From Oehlia diaphana (Eukaryota; Glomeromycota; Glomeromycetes; Glomerales; Glomeraceae), in NCBI GenBank assembly GCA_003833135.1, contig QZLH01000087.1:134530-153599 (forward strand): DNA of 19,070 nucleotides, written 5' to 3'. Position 1 is the first letter of the stretch. Each line of letters starts with the position of its first letter. The notes beneath the pieces are model-generated. The model made no database searches, was not told where the DNA came from, and saw only the letters and a list, made by a program, of their open reading frames with translations. The position numbers were made by a program, and so were the translations under genes. Below, one piece after another: positions 17,812 through 19,070 of the stretch.

Positions 17812-19070
17812 AATATAACTATACAACTTTTATACTTATGACAATTTATTATAACATACAAATTATTTATTAATACAACCAATAATAAAATATTCCTTTT
17901 ATTAAAAATTAAAAAATATCGTTAATTTTAGCTTTTTATATAAAAATAAACTAATATAAATAATTTTATTTTATTAAAGTAAAAACGAGTTATAATAAAC
18001 AGAATAATCAAAAATAAAGAAAATGGAAAATCTAAACAAAATACCTAAAACTAATAAAACTAAGTAAAAATTTAATCTCTAAAAATCAAACAAATCTTCA
18101 CTAAAACTTTTTATTATCAGTTCCATTTACTTACTAGTATTTTTTTTTATTTTTATTTTTATTTTATTCCTATAGATATTTTACTAATTATCTTATTTGA
18201 GTTCAATTTTATTTTTTTTTTTATAAGTTTTGCTAACTTGCCTTTTGGGTTAAATAATTTGGATTAAATCTCTCTTCTCCTAAAATTTATATTTTACATC
18301 AATCATTTTTTTTTTATTTAAAAATTATATAATTATATAAAACAAAAATTTACTAATAAATTAAATCATTCAGATTAAATTACCTTAAATTAAAATTAGT
18401 CTTATACTTTTTTTATATATAATATACTTATATATATTTATTAATTAAAGTAAAAAAAACTACATAATATACAAAATATTAGATTTATATATAATACTTT
18501 TATTTTATCTAATCAATATCACTTAGCATTTATTTCCAGTATAAAAAATAGATGCAGTGATGCACTATTTATTAATAAATATTATATAATACCAATATGT
18601 GGTATTATAATAGTTATTAGAAGAATTTATTGAATTATTATTTACATATATAATTTATAAAAGAAAATACTAGTTAAAATTAAAACTTTTGGTTATATGA
18701 CAATCAGTAAAAGTTCAGCAGATCTGTCACACATTTTGGCTAAATTTCAGAAGTTATTAAAATTGGCTAAATTTTAATATATCATATAGGCGCATTTTTG
18801 GAATTTGACACACCCTTCTATCTAGGACAATTGGTTAGACTTAATAATTTAATATATTATTAACACATCTTTTACCTGGATCAATTGGTTAGATTTATTA
18901 TAACCAAATCAACATATGTTCCAAATTAATATGATTAATTATATAAAAAAAGCATTATTTATGCAGTTTTAAGATATTATTAAAATAAACTGATAATTTA
19001 GACCATATATTAATTTTAAAACATATGTCAATTTGATCTACAACAAACTAATAAGACTATTCTAAAAATG
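17812..19070. other. AT-rich gene-free tail with minor repeats
   Basis: No gene is recognisable; stop codons are dense in all frames. There is a palindrome AAATAGATGCA..TGCACTATTT at about 18548-18572 and a small dyad, ATACCAATATGTGGTAT, near 18589-18605. CAATTGGTTAGA is repeated at 18828-18839 and 18882-18893 within a diverged ~54-bp direct repeat. GGCTAAATTT is repeated at 18738-18747 and 18765-18774. These suggest old repeat debris. Confidence 0.45.

Overview
The window is nuclear DNA from an AT-rich, intron-dense eukaryote, almost certainly a fungus. It carries seven conserved single-copy-type genes, each cut into 3 to 11 exons by short introns (mostly 60-210 bp) with GT..AG borders (GTAAGT/GTATGT-like donors). 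The gene set (Atg1 and Atg14 autophagy factors, a cyclin H, Rrp8, a fungal-style ArfGAP with UBA domains), the long asparagine/glutamine/serine tracts, and the degenerate CCTGACCTGA and GATCTGAT repeats suggest an early-diverging fungus. An arbuscular mycorrhizal fungus (Glomeromycotina, Rhizophagus-like) is my best guess; this is inference, not proof. I rebuilt all seven gene models by hand, and in each one the reading frame closes across every junction to one stop codon.

Layout: 1-2150 is a gene-free repeat block. It holds a degenerate ~72-bp tandem repeat (98-505), a strictly periodic 52-bp palindromic satellite (759-1158), a TCAGG/CCTGA inverted cluster (1281-1392), small GGTGAAATTTACC-type palindromes (1616-1715) and a GATCTGAT foldback (1975-2131). 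The genes follow: an ArfGAP/UBA protein (-, 2504-4850), a ZGPAT-type CCCH/G-patch protein (+, 5031-6859), Rrp8 rRNA methyltransferase (-, 7070-8483), cyclin H (+, 8690-10202), Atg1 kinase (+, 11135-14890), Atg14 (-, 15285-16923) and a TMEM14-family membrane protein (+, 17131-17811). The last ~1.25 kb (17812-19070) is AT-rich and shows only weak repeats.

Six of the seven genes sit in three head-to-head pairs with start codons only 180-207 bp apart (ArfGAP/ZGPAT, RRP8/CCNH, ATG14/TMEM14), implying shared bidirectional promoters. ATG1 has its own ~930-bp upstream region. That region contains a 94-bp MITE-like element, three CACGTG boxes, a TATA box and a cluster of TTCCGGAA palindromes. ATG1 and ATG14 are convergent neighbours. 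Their products act at the top of autophagy: Atg1 is the initiating kinase and Atg14 directs the Vps34 PI3-kinase complex to the autophagosome formation site.

The most interesting regulatory signal is that five of the six CACGTG sequences in the window lie in promoter regions (RRP8/CCNH, ATG1 three times, ATG14/TMEM14), and all five read TCACGTG on one strand. This is the core of Cbf1/USF/TFE-type bHLH sites. I see no radically new multi-gene system here. The novel-looking material is the repeat block, the possible bHLH link between the two autophagy genes, and a few protein peculiarities.
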